NCBI GenBank assembly: GCA_003282225.1
Contig: QBZO01000005.1
Coordinates: forward strand, 1-41,187
Source of the DNA: Prochlorococcus sp. AG-335-I21
GTDB taxonomy: Bacteria > Cyanobacteriota > Cyanobacteriia > PCC-6307 > Cyanobiaceae
Reading direction: 5' to 3'
DNA: 41,187 bases
How positions within the stretch are numbered: the stretch's first letter is position 1; each line of letters opens with the position of its first letter. Under the pieces are notes generated by a model that did no database searches, had not been told where the DNA came from, and saw nothing but the letters and a program-made list of their open reading frames with translations. A program made the translations under genes and the position numbers. Below are positions 21,153-30,354 of this stretch, piece after piece.

Positions 21153-22598
21153 ATGAAGAGATATATGTTTTCAAATTATCGTCCTAAAAATAATTTTGAT
21201 GAATACTTTAAAGATAACTTAAATTCTGCCAGAGAAATTTTAACTCCCTTATTATCTTCCTTAGATAACATGGGCTTAGAAGAACTAAACAGAAATCATT
21301 CTGCGGCCAAGAAGTTATTACTAAGACATGGAGCAACTTTTAGGTTAAACGACACAGGCTTAAAAGGTACAGAAAGAATATTACCTTTTGACCCTTTGCC
21401 GAGAATAATAAGTAAGCACGACTGGATAACCTTAGAAGAAGGCTTAAAGCAGAGACTTGAGGCAATAGATCTATTCTTAGATGATATATATAATTCTCAA
21501 AATATAATTAATGATGGAACAATTCCAAGGGAATTAATTGAGAGCTCAGATGGATGGAGGCCTCAAATGTTGGGTTTTAAGCCTCCATTGAATAAATGGT
21601 GTCAAATATCAGGACTTGATTTAATAAGAGATGGACAAGGTACTTGGCATGTTTTAGAAGACAACTTAAGATGTCCTTCTGGTGTGGCTTATTTTTTGGA
21701 GAATAGATTAGTGATGAAGAATATCTTCCCTAATCTTTTCTCAGGCAGGATAGTTAAACCTATTGATGAATACCCATCATTTTTATTAAAGACTCTCCAA
21801 GAACTAGCTATTTGGACTGATACACCAAAAATAGTTTTATTAACACCTGGGATTTTTAATAGTGCATATTTCGAACATAGTTATTTAGCCCAAGAAATGG
21901 GTATTCAATTAGTTCAAGGACATGATTTAATTTGTAACGATGAATATGTTTACTTAAAGACTACTTCTGGATTAAAAAGAGTAGATGTAATTTATAGAAG
22001 GATTGATGATGATTTTTTAGATCCTATACATTTCAGAAAAGATTCATTTTTAGGTGTTAGTGGATTACTAGATGTTATGAAAGCAGGTCATGTTGCTGTT
22101 GCTAATGTTCCCGGGACAGGAATAGCAGATGACAAAATGATTTATTCTTTTGTTCCTAAAATGATCAAATATTTTCTTGATGAAGAACCAATAATAAAAA
22201 ATGTTGAAACGTATATTTGTTATTACGAAAAGGATAGAGAATATGTCTTAAAGAACCTTTCAAAACTTGTTGTCAAATCAGTCTCTGAAGCTGGTGGTTA
22301 TGGAATGTTAATTGGTCCTCAATCAACTACAACTGAGATAAATGAATTCTCAGATAAAATCAAAAATAATCCTAGAAATTTTATAGCTCAACCTACTTTA
22401 GAACTTTCTACAGTCCCCTCATTATGCGATGGTGAACTTTATCCATGTCACGTTGATTTAAGACCTTACATTTTAAGAGGAAAGGATTCATGGGTAAGTC
22501 CAGGAGGTCTAACTAGAGTTGCTTTAAAAAAAGGTTCATTAGTGGTTAATTCTTCTCAAGGAGGGGGTTGCAAAGATACATGGGTTGTAGGAAATTAG
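21153..22598 (+). CDS. Circularly permuted ATP-grasp type 2 ligase (DUF404/DUF407)
   Basis: This 481-residue protein is full length for CP_ATPgrasp_2. Typical segments are GVTFRLN-like GATFRLNDTG, LPFDPLPRIIS, the central DLIRDGQGTWHVLEDNLRCPSGVAYFLENR, the VDVIYRRIDDDFLDP stretch and the Gly-rich SEAGGYGMLIGP nucleotide loop. Family members are predicted to join an amine to a carboxylate using ATP, producing a modified peptide or amide. Its two partners follow immediately: an alpha-E protein one base after the stop and a transglutaminase. The N-terminus MKRYMFSNYR contains Met residues at 1 and 5, so the start could be a few codons later. Confidence 0.9.
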   Translation: MKRYMFSNYRPKNNFDEYFKDNLNSAREILTPLLSSLDNMGLEELNRNHSAAKKLLLRHGATFRLNDTGLKGTERILPFDPLPRIISKHDWITLEEGLKQRLEAIDLFLDDIYNSQNIINDGTIPRELIESSDGWRPQMLGFKPPLNKWCQISGLDLIRDGQGTWHVLEDNLRCPSGVAYFLENRLVMKNIFPNLFSGRIVKPIDEYPSFLLKTLQELAIWTDTPKIVLLTPGIFNSAYFEHSYLAQEMGIQLVQGHDLICNDEYVYLKTTSGLKRVDVIYRRIDDDFLDPIHFRKDSFLGVSGLLDVMKAGHVAVANVPGTGIADDKMIYSFVPKMIKYFLDEEPIIKNVETYICYYEKDREYVLKNLSKLVVKSVSEAGGYGMLIGPQSTTTEINEFSDKIKNNPRNFIAQPTLELSTVPSLCDGELYPCHVDLRPYILRGKDSWVSPGGLTRVALKKGSLVVNSSQGGGCKDTWVVGN

Positions 22599-22599
22599 A

Positions 22600-23556
22600 A
22601 TGCTTTTAAGTCGGGTAGCTGAATCTCTTTATTGGATTAATCGTTATTTAGAGCGTGCAGAAAATATATCTCGTTTCGTTGAGGTTAGTGAAGCAATGTC
22701 TTTAGATTGTCCCCCTGGCAGTGCTGAACCATGGCTACCTCTAATTGATGCTTCAAGTGATAGAGAAACATTTGATTCTAGATTTCCTGATAAAAAACAG
22801 GATGATGTTATTAATTTTTTAATTAGGGATCGAATAAATCCCAACAGCATTATCTCTTGTATTCAATTAGCTAGAGAAAACGCTAGGCAAATAAGGGATG
22901 TGATGACATCTGAAATGTGGGAACAAATAAATATTCTATATTGGAATTTACAAGAAGGGGAATCTATATGGGAGCTTCCAAGGCAGGAGCAACTAAGCGA
23001 AATAAGAAGAGGATGTCAGTTGTTTTATGGCATTACAGACGCCACTCTTAGCAAAGATCTTGCATGTCAATTTAGTATTTTAGGTAGATTAATAGAAAGA
23101 GCTGATAAGACATCTAGAATCTTAGATGTAAAATATTACTTATTACTCCCAAGCCTAGATGAGCTTGGAGGAGTCCTAGATGAGTTGCAGTGGATTGCTC
23201 TTCTGCGTTCGGCAGGTGCTTATCAGATGTTCAGGAAAGCAGAACAAAATTCTATCCAGCCGAATTCAGTAGCACGATTTCTTTTACTAGATAATAATTT
23301 CCCAAGATCTGTTAGATACTGTTTGGATGGTATAAGTAATACCCTAAAAATGATTGATACCTCTCCAAGTTCAGATAATCCCTCAAAACTTGAGTGCATG
23401 AGAGGTTTACTTAAAGCAAAGTGGAGTTATATAAGAATTGAAGATATAATTAATGATGGACTACATGAGGCTATTGATTCCCTACAAATTGATTTAAACA
23501 AACTGCATAATCTCATAGAAGATAAATACTTTATAAATAAAGAATTTGATAAATGA
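22600..23556 (+). CDS. Alpha-E domain protein (DUF403)
   Basis: The protein has 318 residues and is almost entirely helical. The start MLLSRVAESLYWINRYLERAENISRFV is the family hallmark. NARQIRDVMTSEMWEQINILYW and LACQFSILGRLIERADKTSRILDVKYY follow. Alpha-E proteins always accompany CP_ATPgrasp and transglutaminase genes and are thought to form part of the same amide-forming or peptide-tagging system. Its biochemical role is unknown. It starts one base after the ATP-grasp stop and overlaps the transglutaminase start by 4 bases (ATGA), so the three are translationally coupled. Confidence 0.9.
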   Translation: MLLSRVAESLYWINRYLERAENISRFVEVSEAMSLDCPPGSAEPWLPLIDASSDRETFDSRFPDKKQDDVINFLIRDRINPNSIISCIQLARENARQIRDVMTSEMWEQINILYWNLQEGESIWELPRQEQLSEIRRGCQLFYGITDATLSKDLACQFSILGRLIERADKTSRILDVKYYLLLPSLDELGGVLDELQWIALLRSAGAYQMFRKAEQNSIQPNSVARFLLLDNNFPRSVRYCLDGISNTLKMIDTSPSSDNPSKLECMRGLLKAKWSYIRIEDIINDGLHEAIDSLQIDLNKLHNLIEDKYFINKEFDK

Positions 23557-24413
23557 AAATTAAATATATCCATAACCTTGAATATTCCTATGAAGAATCA
23601 GTTCAATTGGGGGAACATCGATTATGTATCAAGCCCAGATCGCATGGATTTCAAAGGCTAATAAACTTTAATTTAAATATTTCTCCAAATCCTAAAATTC
23701 TTTATCCTTTGCTTGCCGCCAGTGGTGAAGAGATTAATAGAATTACCTTTGAGGGATATACCGATTCATTATCTATTAAAGCAATAAGCGAGGTTGAGAC
23801 ACTTAAACATCCTTGTATTCTTGATGGTGTTAAAGAAAGGGACCTCACATTACCCTTTTGTAGAAGTCTCATTAATAGAGATCTTCAGGGCGCCTTGGAA
23901 GGATGGATGCCAAATGGGCAGCATGATCCTTCTGCTGTTGAATTAGCGCAAGAGTCATTAGCAGGAAGTAGGAATAATGCCTTATCTTTCATATTTCAAC
24001 TTATAGAAATTATTCAAGATCGAGTTAAGTATACGAAAAGACATACTGGCCCAGCATGGCCAGCAAGCAGGACTCTTAGAGAAAGGGTTGGGTCATGCAG
24101 AGACTTAGCAATGTTAATGGTTGAGTCATGCAGATCAGTTGGAATTCCAAGCAGATTTGTTAGTGGTTATCATTTTGAAGATCCTTTACCAAAAAAATTT
24201 GAATTACATGCGTGGGCTGAATTATATATCCCAGGAGCAGGATGGAGAGGTTTTGATCCAAGCGGTAAAGGATTAATAGACGAAAGGTATTTAACATTAG
24301 TATCTTCTTCAAAATCGAACCTAACGGCAGTGATAACTGGAAACTTCAGAGGCAAAACAAACCTTAAGAATAATTTGACATGGGAAATAAAGCCTTTAGA
24401 AATTTGTAATTAA
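23553..24413 (+). CDS. Transglutaminase-like protease/amidase family protein
   Basis: This 286-residue protein has an N-terminal bacterial transglutaminase-associated region (MKIKYIHNLEYSYEESVQLGEHRLCIKPR) and the core domain with catalytic Cys182 (GSCRDLAMLMVESC), His219 (LHAWAEL) and Asp235 (FDPSGKG). These are the complete triad of the superfamily. No signal peptide is present, so it is cytoplasmic. Together with the alpha-E and ATP-grasp proteins it forms a known but functionally uncharacterised trio. It may hydrolyse or transfer the amide bond made by the ligase. Confidence 0.9.
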   Translation: MKIKYIHNLEYSYEESVQLGEHRLCIKPRSHGFQRLINFNLNISPNPKILYPLLAASGEEINRITFEGYTDSLSIKAISEVETLKHPCILDGVKERDLTLPFCRSLINRDLQGALEGWMPNGQHDPSAVELAQESLAGSRNNALSFIFQLIEIIQDRVKYTKRHTGPAWPASRTLRERVGSCRDLAMLMVESCRSVGIPSRFVSGYHFEDPLPKKFELHAWAELYIPGAGWRGFDPSGKGLIDERYLTLVSSSKSNLTAVITGNFRGKTNLKNNLTWEIKPLEICN

Positions 24414-24499
24414 TTAAGCTATTTAATCTTTAAAATTATGTTGAAGAATATTTAAAAAATAATCTTAATTATTTATTTAATAGAAGTGTTCCTTATTTA

Positions 24500-25084
24500 G
24501 TGTTAACTGATACGTTATCCTTAAAAATTATTTGTTTTCATAAAAATAATATTTCAAATAAATTGAACTCAACTTTAAAAATCGAACTTATCAAGCCAAA
24601 CAAAACTGAAATGTTTGAATTGAAAAGTTATGAAAAATTTCGTGATACGGAAGATGTCAGATTCTTCGATATTAGTATTAATAACTCAAATTTTAGAGAC
24701 TTAGTAATTCATAAAGGCCCAGCTGTAAGTCCACCTAATGATAAAGAATTAGGTAATTGGCAGTTTTATATTCATCACAAACAAGAGGATAACCTTTTAG
24801 CAATTTCAGGAGGAAGAACTTTTTATCTCGTAAACTTTAACTGGGAATATCCTTTCTACAAAGTAAGATTAGAATCATGTGGATTAATCTTAAAAATCCC
24901 TAGAGGAACTTTCCATAGATCTGTTTCTGATGCAAATGGTTCTATTGTTTTAAATCAAGCTATCAGAGATAAGGAAGGAAGTGTTGAATCTGAATTCAAA
25001 GTTACCAATAGTAAAGATAATAAAAGACTCCACGATTGCATTACAAATTTACAACCTAAATTTAAAATTTATAGTGTTAAATAA
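24500..25084 (+). CDS. Cupin-like protein, unknown function (GTG start)
   Basis: This 194-residue, beta-rich, soluble protein has a segment LILKIPRGTFHRSVSDANGSIVLNQAIRD that resembles a cupin strand-turn with an 'iPrGtfH' metal/ligand motif. Only one of the usual His ligands is obvious. The start is GTG at 24500, and no ATG is available upstream. It lies 86 bases after the transglutaminase gene on the same strand and may be co-regulated with it. A role as an added, lineage-specific member of that system is inference. Confidence 0.55.
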   Translation: MLTDTLSLKIICFHKNNISNKLNSTLKIELIKPNKTEMFELKSYEKFRDTEDVRFFDISINNSNFRDLVIHKGPAVSPPNDKELGNWQFYIHHKQEDNLLAISGGRTFYLVNFNWEYPFYKVRLESCGLILKIPRGTFHRSVSDANGSIVLNQAIRDKEGSVESEFKVTNSKDNKRLHDCITNLQPKFKIYSVK

Positions 25085-25167
25085 CTTTAAAAACTTTATT
25101 CAAATTTTAAAAATAATTTAAATCATTATCTTATTGAGATAAGATAAAAGCACTGCAAAATCTCAAT

Positions 25168-25686
25168 ATGAATCGATTCAGCTTCTTGAAATACTTTTTA
25201 TGTTTAACTTTTTCATTTTTGATTTTTACCTCTCCTGTTTTTGCAGGTGCAAATGTTGCGACTAAAGGAGAGGGAGACGAAGTTCCTAGTTATGTAAGAT
25301 CTAATATTACTGGTTTTGATTTTCATGGAGAGGATCTTCATTTATCCTCAATAGCTGGAGCAGTAGCAAGAGATGCTGACTTTAGCGAAGTTGATCTTCA
25401 TGGAACAACATTAACTTTATCTGACTTAAAAGGTTCTAATCTCAATGGAATAGATCTAACTGATACTCTCGCAGATAGAGTGAATTTTCAAAAAACAGAT
25501 TTAAGGAATTCAATTTTGATTAATATGATAGCTTCTGGAAGTAGCTTTGCTGGTGCTCAAATAGAAGGAGCAGATTTTTCTTACGCGATTCTGGATAGTG
25601 AAGACCAGAGAAATCTTTGCAAAATTGCTGAAGGAGTTAATCCAACTACAGGAGTTTCTACTAGAGATAGTCTTGAATGTAATTAA
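25168..25686 (+). CDS. Secreted (lumenal) pentapeptide-repeat protein
   Basis: The protein has 172 residues. The signal peptide is about 1-27 (FLKYFLCLTFSFLIFTSPVFAG). The mature part opens with VPSYVRSNITGFDF and continues with A(D/N)LxX-type pentapeptide repeats: GEDLHLSSIAGAVARDADFSEVDLHGTTLTLSDLKGSNLNGIDLTDT..., enough for a short right-handed beta-helix. It ends with CKIAEGVNPTTGVSTRDSLEC, a cap with a likely disulfide seen in cyanobacterial lumenal members. The target is probably the thylakoid lumen or periplasm. Function is unknown. Confidence 0.85.
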   Translation: MNRFSFLKYFLCLTFSFLIFTSPVFAGANVATKGEGDEVPSYVRSNITGFDFHGEDLHLSSIAGAVARDADFSEVDLHGTTLTLSDLKGSNLNGIDLTDTLADRVNFQKTDLRNSILINMIASGSSFAGAQIEGADFSYAILDSEDQRNLCKIAEGVNPTTGVSTRDSLECN

Positions 25687-25697
25687 GTAGTTTTATA

Positions 25698-26057
25698 TTA
25701 GATAAATTTTTTCTTCCCATTAATATATTTATAGATCTTTTTCTCTGGATCTATAAATATAGTCTCGCCATTTAATTTTGACTTCTTAAATTTTGAAAGT
25801 CTTGCCCTATGAATATTAGATTTTCTATTTATATTATCTTCATTCTCATAAAGTCCAATATTAATATTAATATTTGGATCTGAGAATGTTTTTTCATCGT
25901 CTCTTGAAAAAATTTTTTCAATATTTGACTCTTTACTCAGAAGTTTCTTTTTAAATTTAGATAACTTATTGTTCTTATTTTTTTTTATATTTTTAAATTT
26001 ATTAATTATTAAAATAAAAAATAAAACAAGAGCAAAAACAATTAAATATATATTCAT
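25698..26057 (-). CDS. Basic protein with N-terminal membrane anchor
   Basis: This 119-residue protein has a membrane helix at about residues 3-19 (IYLIVFALVLFFILIIN) and a long, Lys- and Asn-rich soluble tail (KNIKKNKNNKLSKFKKKLL). I recognise no family. It overlaps the stop of the upstream 63-residue gene by 4 bases and so is probably the last gene of the PfkB kinase operon. Confidence 0.55.
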   Translation of the reverse strand: MNIYLIVFALVLFFILIINKFKNIKKNKNNKLSKFKKKLLSKESNIEKIFSRDDEKTFSDPNININIGLYENEDNINRKSNIHRARLSKFKKSKLNGETIFIDPEKKIYKYINGKKKFI

Positions 26058-26245
26058 CTAATTCTAATTTTAAAATCGAATCCTAAATTGCTTTTAGTAG
26101 TTAATATTTCCTTTTTAAAAATCCCATAAGTAAAAATCCCAGATAAAGTTTTTAGAGATTCAAAAATTAAAAAAGAGATTAACAAGAAGAAAATCATAAT
26201 TGAATCAACAAGATAACTTCTTTTTTTATTTAACAAATTACTCAT
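26054..26245 (-). CDS. Small one-helix membrane protein in the kinase operon
   Basis: This 63-residue ATG ORF has a basic start (NLLNKKRSYLVD), one helix (SIMIFFLLISFLIFESL) and a basic C-terminus. I recognise no family. It starts 11 bases after the kinase stop and overlaps the next gene by 4 bases (ATGA), which supports translation from one transcript. Confidence 0.5.
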   Translation of the reverse strand: MSNLLNKKRSYLVDSIMIFFLLISFLIFESLKTLSGIFTYGIFKKEILTTKSNLGFDFKIRIR

Positions 26246-26256
26246 AAAAGATTTAC

Positions 26257-27129
26257 CTAACTATAGTTATTACTATTTTTATATGGTCCAAAATGTTCAC
26301 TGCAGTTTCTACCTAATATTTTAGCAAGATTTAAACTTTCTTCTATATTCCAATTGGAGGACATTCCATAAAGGATTCCAGCTGCGAAAGAATCTCCGCA
26401 TCCATAAGAGTCAATCTTATTTTTTTTATTTTTAATAGCTTTATATCTTCCTCCTGGAAATACTATTCCACCATTCTCTCCTTCTGTTTTAAAAACATAT
26501 TTTGGGTTAAGTTTTAACTCATCTAAAGAAAAAACTTCACCAGGATCAAGATTACTTCCAATTAATCCATCTAAAAATATCCCTGATTCATTAATTATAT
26601 TTAATCCTACTCTGGGCGTGGTACATAATGTTTTAGCTAACCTCGATTTTTTAAATAATTCTTTATCGCCTGCCGTAATAAAAACTCCATCCATATCATT
26701 AAGGGTAGCCCAATCTAAATCATCATTATGATTAGGAGACAATCTATCTCCAATAATAGTAATAGATCTTTCACCATCAGAGTCAATTACACTGAAACCT
26801 TTTCTTGTTGGTTTATCTCGCCATGCTACATGTAATTTAATACCCATATTTTCAAGAATATTAAAACATTGTTTACCATAAAAATCATTCCCTAAAGCTG
26901 TAAAGAAATGAACTTCGCAGTTGGTTAATTCCCTTAGTCTTTTAGCTATTACTGATCCTCCCCCGGCAGGATATTCTAAAGATTTTTTAGAATGAGAGAT
27001 TAAACCTGGTTGAGGTAATTGATCTACTTCAATAAAATTTATCCACTCAATATGTCCAATAACAGCAAATTTTAAATTCCCTTTTTTAAATTTAAAATCC
27101 TGAACTTTATTATTTTCTTCTTCAATCAT
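26257..27129 (-). CDS. PfkB/ribokinase family sugar kinase
   Basis: The track begins at 27267, but that part overlaps the divergent DUF2834 gene and does not look like the family. The Met at 27129 gives 290 residues. The N-terminal GHIEWINFIEVDQLPQPG, the AGGGSVIAKRLREL segment (PfkB signature 1 region) and DSYGCGDSFAAGILYG (signature 2 with the catalytic Asp) identify an ATP-dependent kinase of sugars or nucleosides. The usual DTxGAGD is altered to DSYGCGD. The substrate cannot be told. The gene leads an operon with two small membrane proteins. Confidence 0.85.
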   Translation of the reverse strand: MIEEENNKVQDFKFKKGNLKFAVIGHIEWINFIEVDQLPQPGLISHSKKSLEYPAGGGSVIAKRLRELTNCEVHFFTALGNDFYGKQCFNILENMGIKLHVAWRDKPTRKGFSVIDSDGERSITIIGDRLSPNHNDDLDWATLNDMDGVFITAGDKELFKKSRLAKTLCTTPRVGLNIINESGIFLDGLIGSNLDPGEVFSLDELKLNPKYVFKTEGENGGIVFPGGRYKAIKNKKNKIDSYGCGDSFAAGILYGMSSNWNIEESLNLAKILGRNCSEHFGPYKNSNNYS

Positions 27130-27170
27130 AAGTTTATAAATACTATTATTAGGATATATATAATTTGGAT

Positions 27171-27539
27171 ATGGATTCATTAAACATACTAAAAGATAAT
27201 AGACAAAAACTATCGTATCTTTACCTTTTTCTATCAATCCTTGGGGCAATCCTTCCCATGATGGCAAATTTTAATTTTGCTATTGAATATGGAAATAGTT
27301 TTGACATTAAAAATTTTATTTCATTAGCAAATGCCAATCCAGCAGCTCAATCCATCTCTAGAGATTTATTGGTTGGAGCAACTGCAGTTTTTATTTGGAT
27401 AGTAAATGAATCTAAAAAATTGAATATAAAAAATATGTGGGTTGTTTATATTGGAACTTTTTTAATAGCATTTGCTTTCTCTGCTCCTTTTTTCTTATTT
27501 CTTAGAGAAAGAAGAATAATTGAAATAGAAAAAAAATAA
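27171..27539 (+). CDS. DUF2834 family membrane protein
   Basis: I prefer the ATG at 27171 over the TTG at 27165, giving 122 residues. Three membrane segments (about 14-32, 60-76 and 90-112), ANANPAAQSISRDLLVGATAVFIWIVNE between them and NMWVVYIGTFLIAFAFSAPFFLFLRER at the end fit DUF2834. Function is unknown. It is divergent from the kinase gene with ~40 bases between starts, and its stop lies 20 bases from the convergent MFS gene. Confidence 0.78.
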   Translation: MDSLNILKDNRQKLSYLYLFLSILGAILPMMANFNFAIEYGNSFDIKNFISLANANPAAQSISRDLLVGATAVFIWIVNESKKLNIKNMWVVYIGTFLIAFAFSAPFFLFLRERRIIEIEKK

Positions 27540-27559
27540 ATATTATTTATATAAAACTT

Positions 27560-28789
27560 TTAAAATGATTTCTTAAATATTATCGTAAATATTAAAAAAC
27601 AAATAAATGAAATAACTAACCACATAATTGATGCATAACCAAAAAGATCTAGTACCCTTCCAGAAATAAATGGTCCAAAAAAATATCCCATTGCAAAACA
27701 TTGTGATAACAGTGCTAGTGCATAACCTTTTTTATTTGAAGGGGCAATACTGAAAACAACATCTGTAGATGTTGGTAGGAAGGAAGATGTGCCTAAACTT
27801 ATTAAGACGATTGCAAAAAAAACGAAATAAAAGGCTGCAATATTTAAATAACTAGAAATAAATAATAAAAGTGAGGCGAAAGAAAAGTTGATTAAGCTAA
27901 ATTTCAATCCAAATAATTTTCCTTTTTTTGATATCCATGAACCAATTGGCCATTGTAAAATTAATAATAAAATCAACTGAAAAGAAATGATAAAACTAAT
28001 AACTTGTTCATTTAAGACATCTCTTATAACTCCACCCTTAACAAGATCAAGTGGTAAAGTCACCTGAATTAAAGCAAGAGATGTAGTTATCAATATTACA
28101 GATAAAACTATTATGGTTGTATTTTTGTTCCACCTCTCTTTATAGATTTTAAAATGATCTATAGCATTTTTTTGAGAGTTCTCTAAAGTTGTTTTTATCG
28201 ACTTTTTATTTCTTAAAATCAAAAAAATAATTGAAAGCATACAAAATATATCATTTATAAAAATCGATTTGATATAAATAAAATTATTCATAAATCCACC
28301 AATCAATACTCCTAAAAATATCCCCAAAGCCTCAGAAGTTCTCACCAGGGCATAAGCTTTTCTTGTATCAAAAGGTTGACAAAAATATGGGACTACAAAT
28401 TCCGCAGTAGGCCAATATATACCCGCGGCTGCTCCGATAAAAGCTTGACCAAAGATATAAGAGTAAGTATCTTTTGAAATAATTAAACAAAATCCTGCAG
28501 CAATACTTATGAATGAAGAGATAACTAAAGGACTATGAATTTTGCCTGTTTTATTTAGGTAGTTACCAGTAACGATTCTTGTTAAAGTACCTATGATTGC
28601 TGAAATCGTAAAACCTAGACCAATTTCTGTTGCTGATAATCCAATATTATTGAAAATAAGGGATGTTAAATAAATCACGCCTCCTGCTCCAAATGAAGCA
28701 AAAAATCTTATTTTAGTAATTAACCTTAAATGAAAGGGAAATTGACTCCACCAAAGTTTACTTGTAAGAAATTTATTCGGAATAAACAC
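27560..28789 (-). CDS. Major facilitator superfamily transporter
   Basis: This 409-residue protein has 12 predicted membrane helices and MFS signatures after helix 2 (GTLTRIVTGNYLNKTGKIHSP) and at the equivalent position of the second half (GSWISKKGKLFGLKFS). Substrate is unknown; MFS subfamily was not resolved. The only usable start is GTG at 28789, since an in-frame stop lies at 28799-28801. That puts it 2 bases from the TTG start of the divergent hydrolase gene, with no room for separate promoters. Confidence 0.85.
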   Translation of the reverse strand: MFIPNKFLTSKLWWSQFPFHLRLITKIRFFASFGAGGVIYLTSLIFNNIGLSATEIGLGFTISAIIGTLTRIVTGNYLNKTGKIHSPLVISSFISIAAGFCLIISKDTYSYIFGQAFIGAAAGIYWPTAEFVVPYFCQPFDTRKAYALVRTSEALGIFLGVLIGGFMNNFIYIKSIFINDIFCMLSIIFLILRNKKSIKTTLENSQKNAIDHFKIYKERWNKNTTIIVLSVILITTSLALIQVTLPLDLVKGGVIRDVLNEQVISFIISFQLILLLILQWPIGSWISKKGKLFGLKFSLINFSFASLLLFISSYLNIAAFYFVFFAIVLISLGTSSFLPTSTDVVFSIAPSNKKGYALALLSQCFAMGYFFGPFISGRVLDLFGYASIMWLVISFICFLIFTIIFKKSF

Positions 28790-28791
28790 AA

Positions 28792-30354
28792 TTGAAATTC
28801 ATTTTTATAATTTTTTTAAGTTTTTTTAGTTTTTTTTCAGCAAAAGATTCAATAGCTGCTGAAAAGATAAATATCAAGTTCGAAGAGATGTCAATCCCTT
28901 TAACTATAGATCAGTTATTAAACTTAGAGAATTATAAGGATGATTCTACAGAAGTAATAGACTGGTTTAAGCAAAATGGATTTTTAAAAGTCTTTGAGAT
29001 ATCAAAATTTTTAAAATTTCCAGTTTTTAAAGAAGAAAGTTTAAACAGGCAAGTATTAAGAAGTTGGGTAGGTAGAAAGATTCTTTCAGAATTAAGTAAT
29101 ACTATTTTGGTTCCCAATGACAAAGATGGTATTAAGGTTTTTAATACAATAGAAAGTTTATTGGAAGTCAAAAATGAAGTTTCAACTTTGGATATCCTAA
29201 AGGCTTTACCTTCAGAAGAAATTTCGTTAGATATTGATAATTTAATTTTAATAATTTCTTCATGGAAAAAAGAATTAGCAAAGCAACAAAGTTTAAACCT
29301 AAAATTAAAATCATTAGAAAAAACCAATAACTCTTTTTCTAAGAAAGAAGTACATAAAGATGATTCAGATCTTATAAAAATTAATAAGAAAATTTATTCG
29401 CCTCATAGAGGTAAGGCTTTAAAAATTGAATTATGGAAAAATAAGAAAACCAAATCAAATAAAGATCTAATTATATTTATGCCAGGACTTGGAGGAAATA
29501 TTGATAATTTCAAATGGATTGGCATTGAATTAAGTAAAAGAGGTTGGCCCATAGTATTTATAGACCATGAAGGAAGTAATTCAGAGGCTTTTTTAGAAGT
29601 TATAGAAGGTTTTAATTCAATTCCAACTAGTGCCGACTTTTTCTTATACCGTATAAAAGATTTAGATACAGTAATTAAAGCTCATAATAATGGGAAATTA
29701 GGCTTACCAAATGATTCCTATATTTTAATGGGACATTCATTAGGAGCTTTAATAGCTTTTTTGTATGAAGGTGATTTACCTAAAGATGACTTTGAAAAAA
29801 GATGTGATTCATCTTTAAAAGATTTTGCAATAACTAATTTATCAAAATTACTCCAATGTCAATTAAACGAAATTCCATTACCCGAAATAATAAATTCAAA
29901 GAAAGCAAATGGAATAATAGGATTTAGTTCATTTGGCGGCTTAATCTGGCCAAATGAAAAAAATTCTGGAATTGAGATTCCAGTACTGTTAATTGGAGGA
30001 ACTTATGATCTTATAACTCCCTTAATAAGTGAGCAATTCAAAGTATTTTTATCTACGGCTAATAATCCTTTAAATAGATTCTTAATTATTGAGGGATCAA
30101 GTCATTTTTCACCAATAAGAATCAATGATAAGTATTCAGAAAATATCGAAAATAATGATATTTTTAAAATCAATAAATCTTTTATTGGATCAAATCCTTA
30201 CTCTTTTCAAAATTTATCTTTAAAAGTTATCGTAGAGTTTTTAGAAAATATAAAAAATAATGAAAGCATTAAAGTTATAAAAAATCAAACAGAAAGCAAT
30301 CTTGATTTTCATCTTTTAGATAAAAAGAATTTAAAAGCAATAATCAAAAATTAG
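28792..30354 (+). CDS. Secreted alpha/beta hydrolase with N-terminal DUF1400 domain
   Basis: The protein has 520 residues and starts with TTG at 28792. The start is required by the signal peptide FIFIIFLSFFSFFSAKDSIAA. A DUF1400-type helical domain (about 25-175) is followed by an alpha/beta hydrolase domain with oxyanion turn MPGLGGN, nucleophile Ser316 in GHSLGA, Asp406 (GGTYDLITP) and His438 (GSSHFSP). A lipase, esterase or platelet-activating-factor acetylhydrolase-like activity in the periplasm is likely; this architecture is typical of cyanobacteria. Its stop overlaps that of the convergent permease gene by 4 bases. Confidence 0.85.
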   Translation: MKFIFIIFLSFFSFFSAKDSIAAEKINIKFEEMSIPLTIDQLLNLENYKDDSTEVIDWFKQNGFLKVFEISKFLKFPVFKEESLNRQVLRSWVGRKILSELSNTILVPNDKDGIKVFNTIESLLEVKNEVSTLDILKALPSEEISLDIDNLILIISSWKKELAKQQSLNLKLKSLEKTNNSFSKKEVHKDDSDLIKINKKIYSPHRGKALKIELWKNKKTKSNKDLIIFMPGLGGNIDNFKWIGIELSKRGWPIVFIDHEGSNSEAFLEVIEGFNSIPTSADFFLYRIKDLDTVIKAHNNGKLGLPNDSYILMGHSLGALIAFLYEGDLPKDDFEKRCDSSLKDFAITNLSKLLQCQLNEIPLPEIINSKKANGIIGFSSFGGLIWPNEKNSGIEIPVLLIGGTYDLITPLISEQFKVFLSTANNPLNRFLIIEGSSHFSPIRINDKYSENIENNDIFKINKSFIGSNPYSFQNLSLKVIVEFLENIKNNESIKVIKNQTESNLDFHLLDKKNLKAIIKN

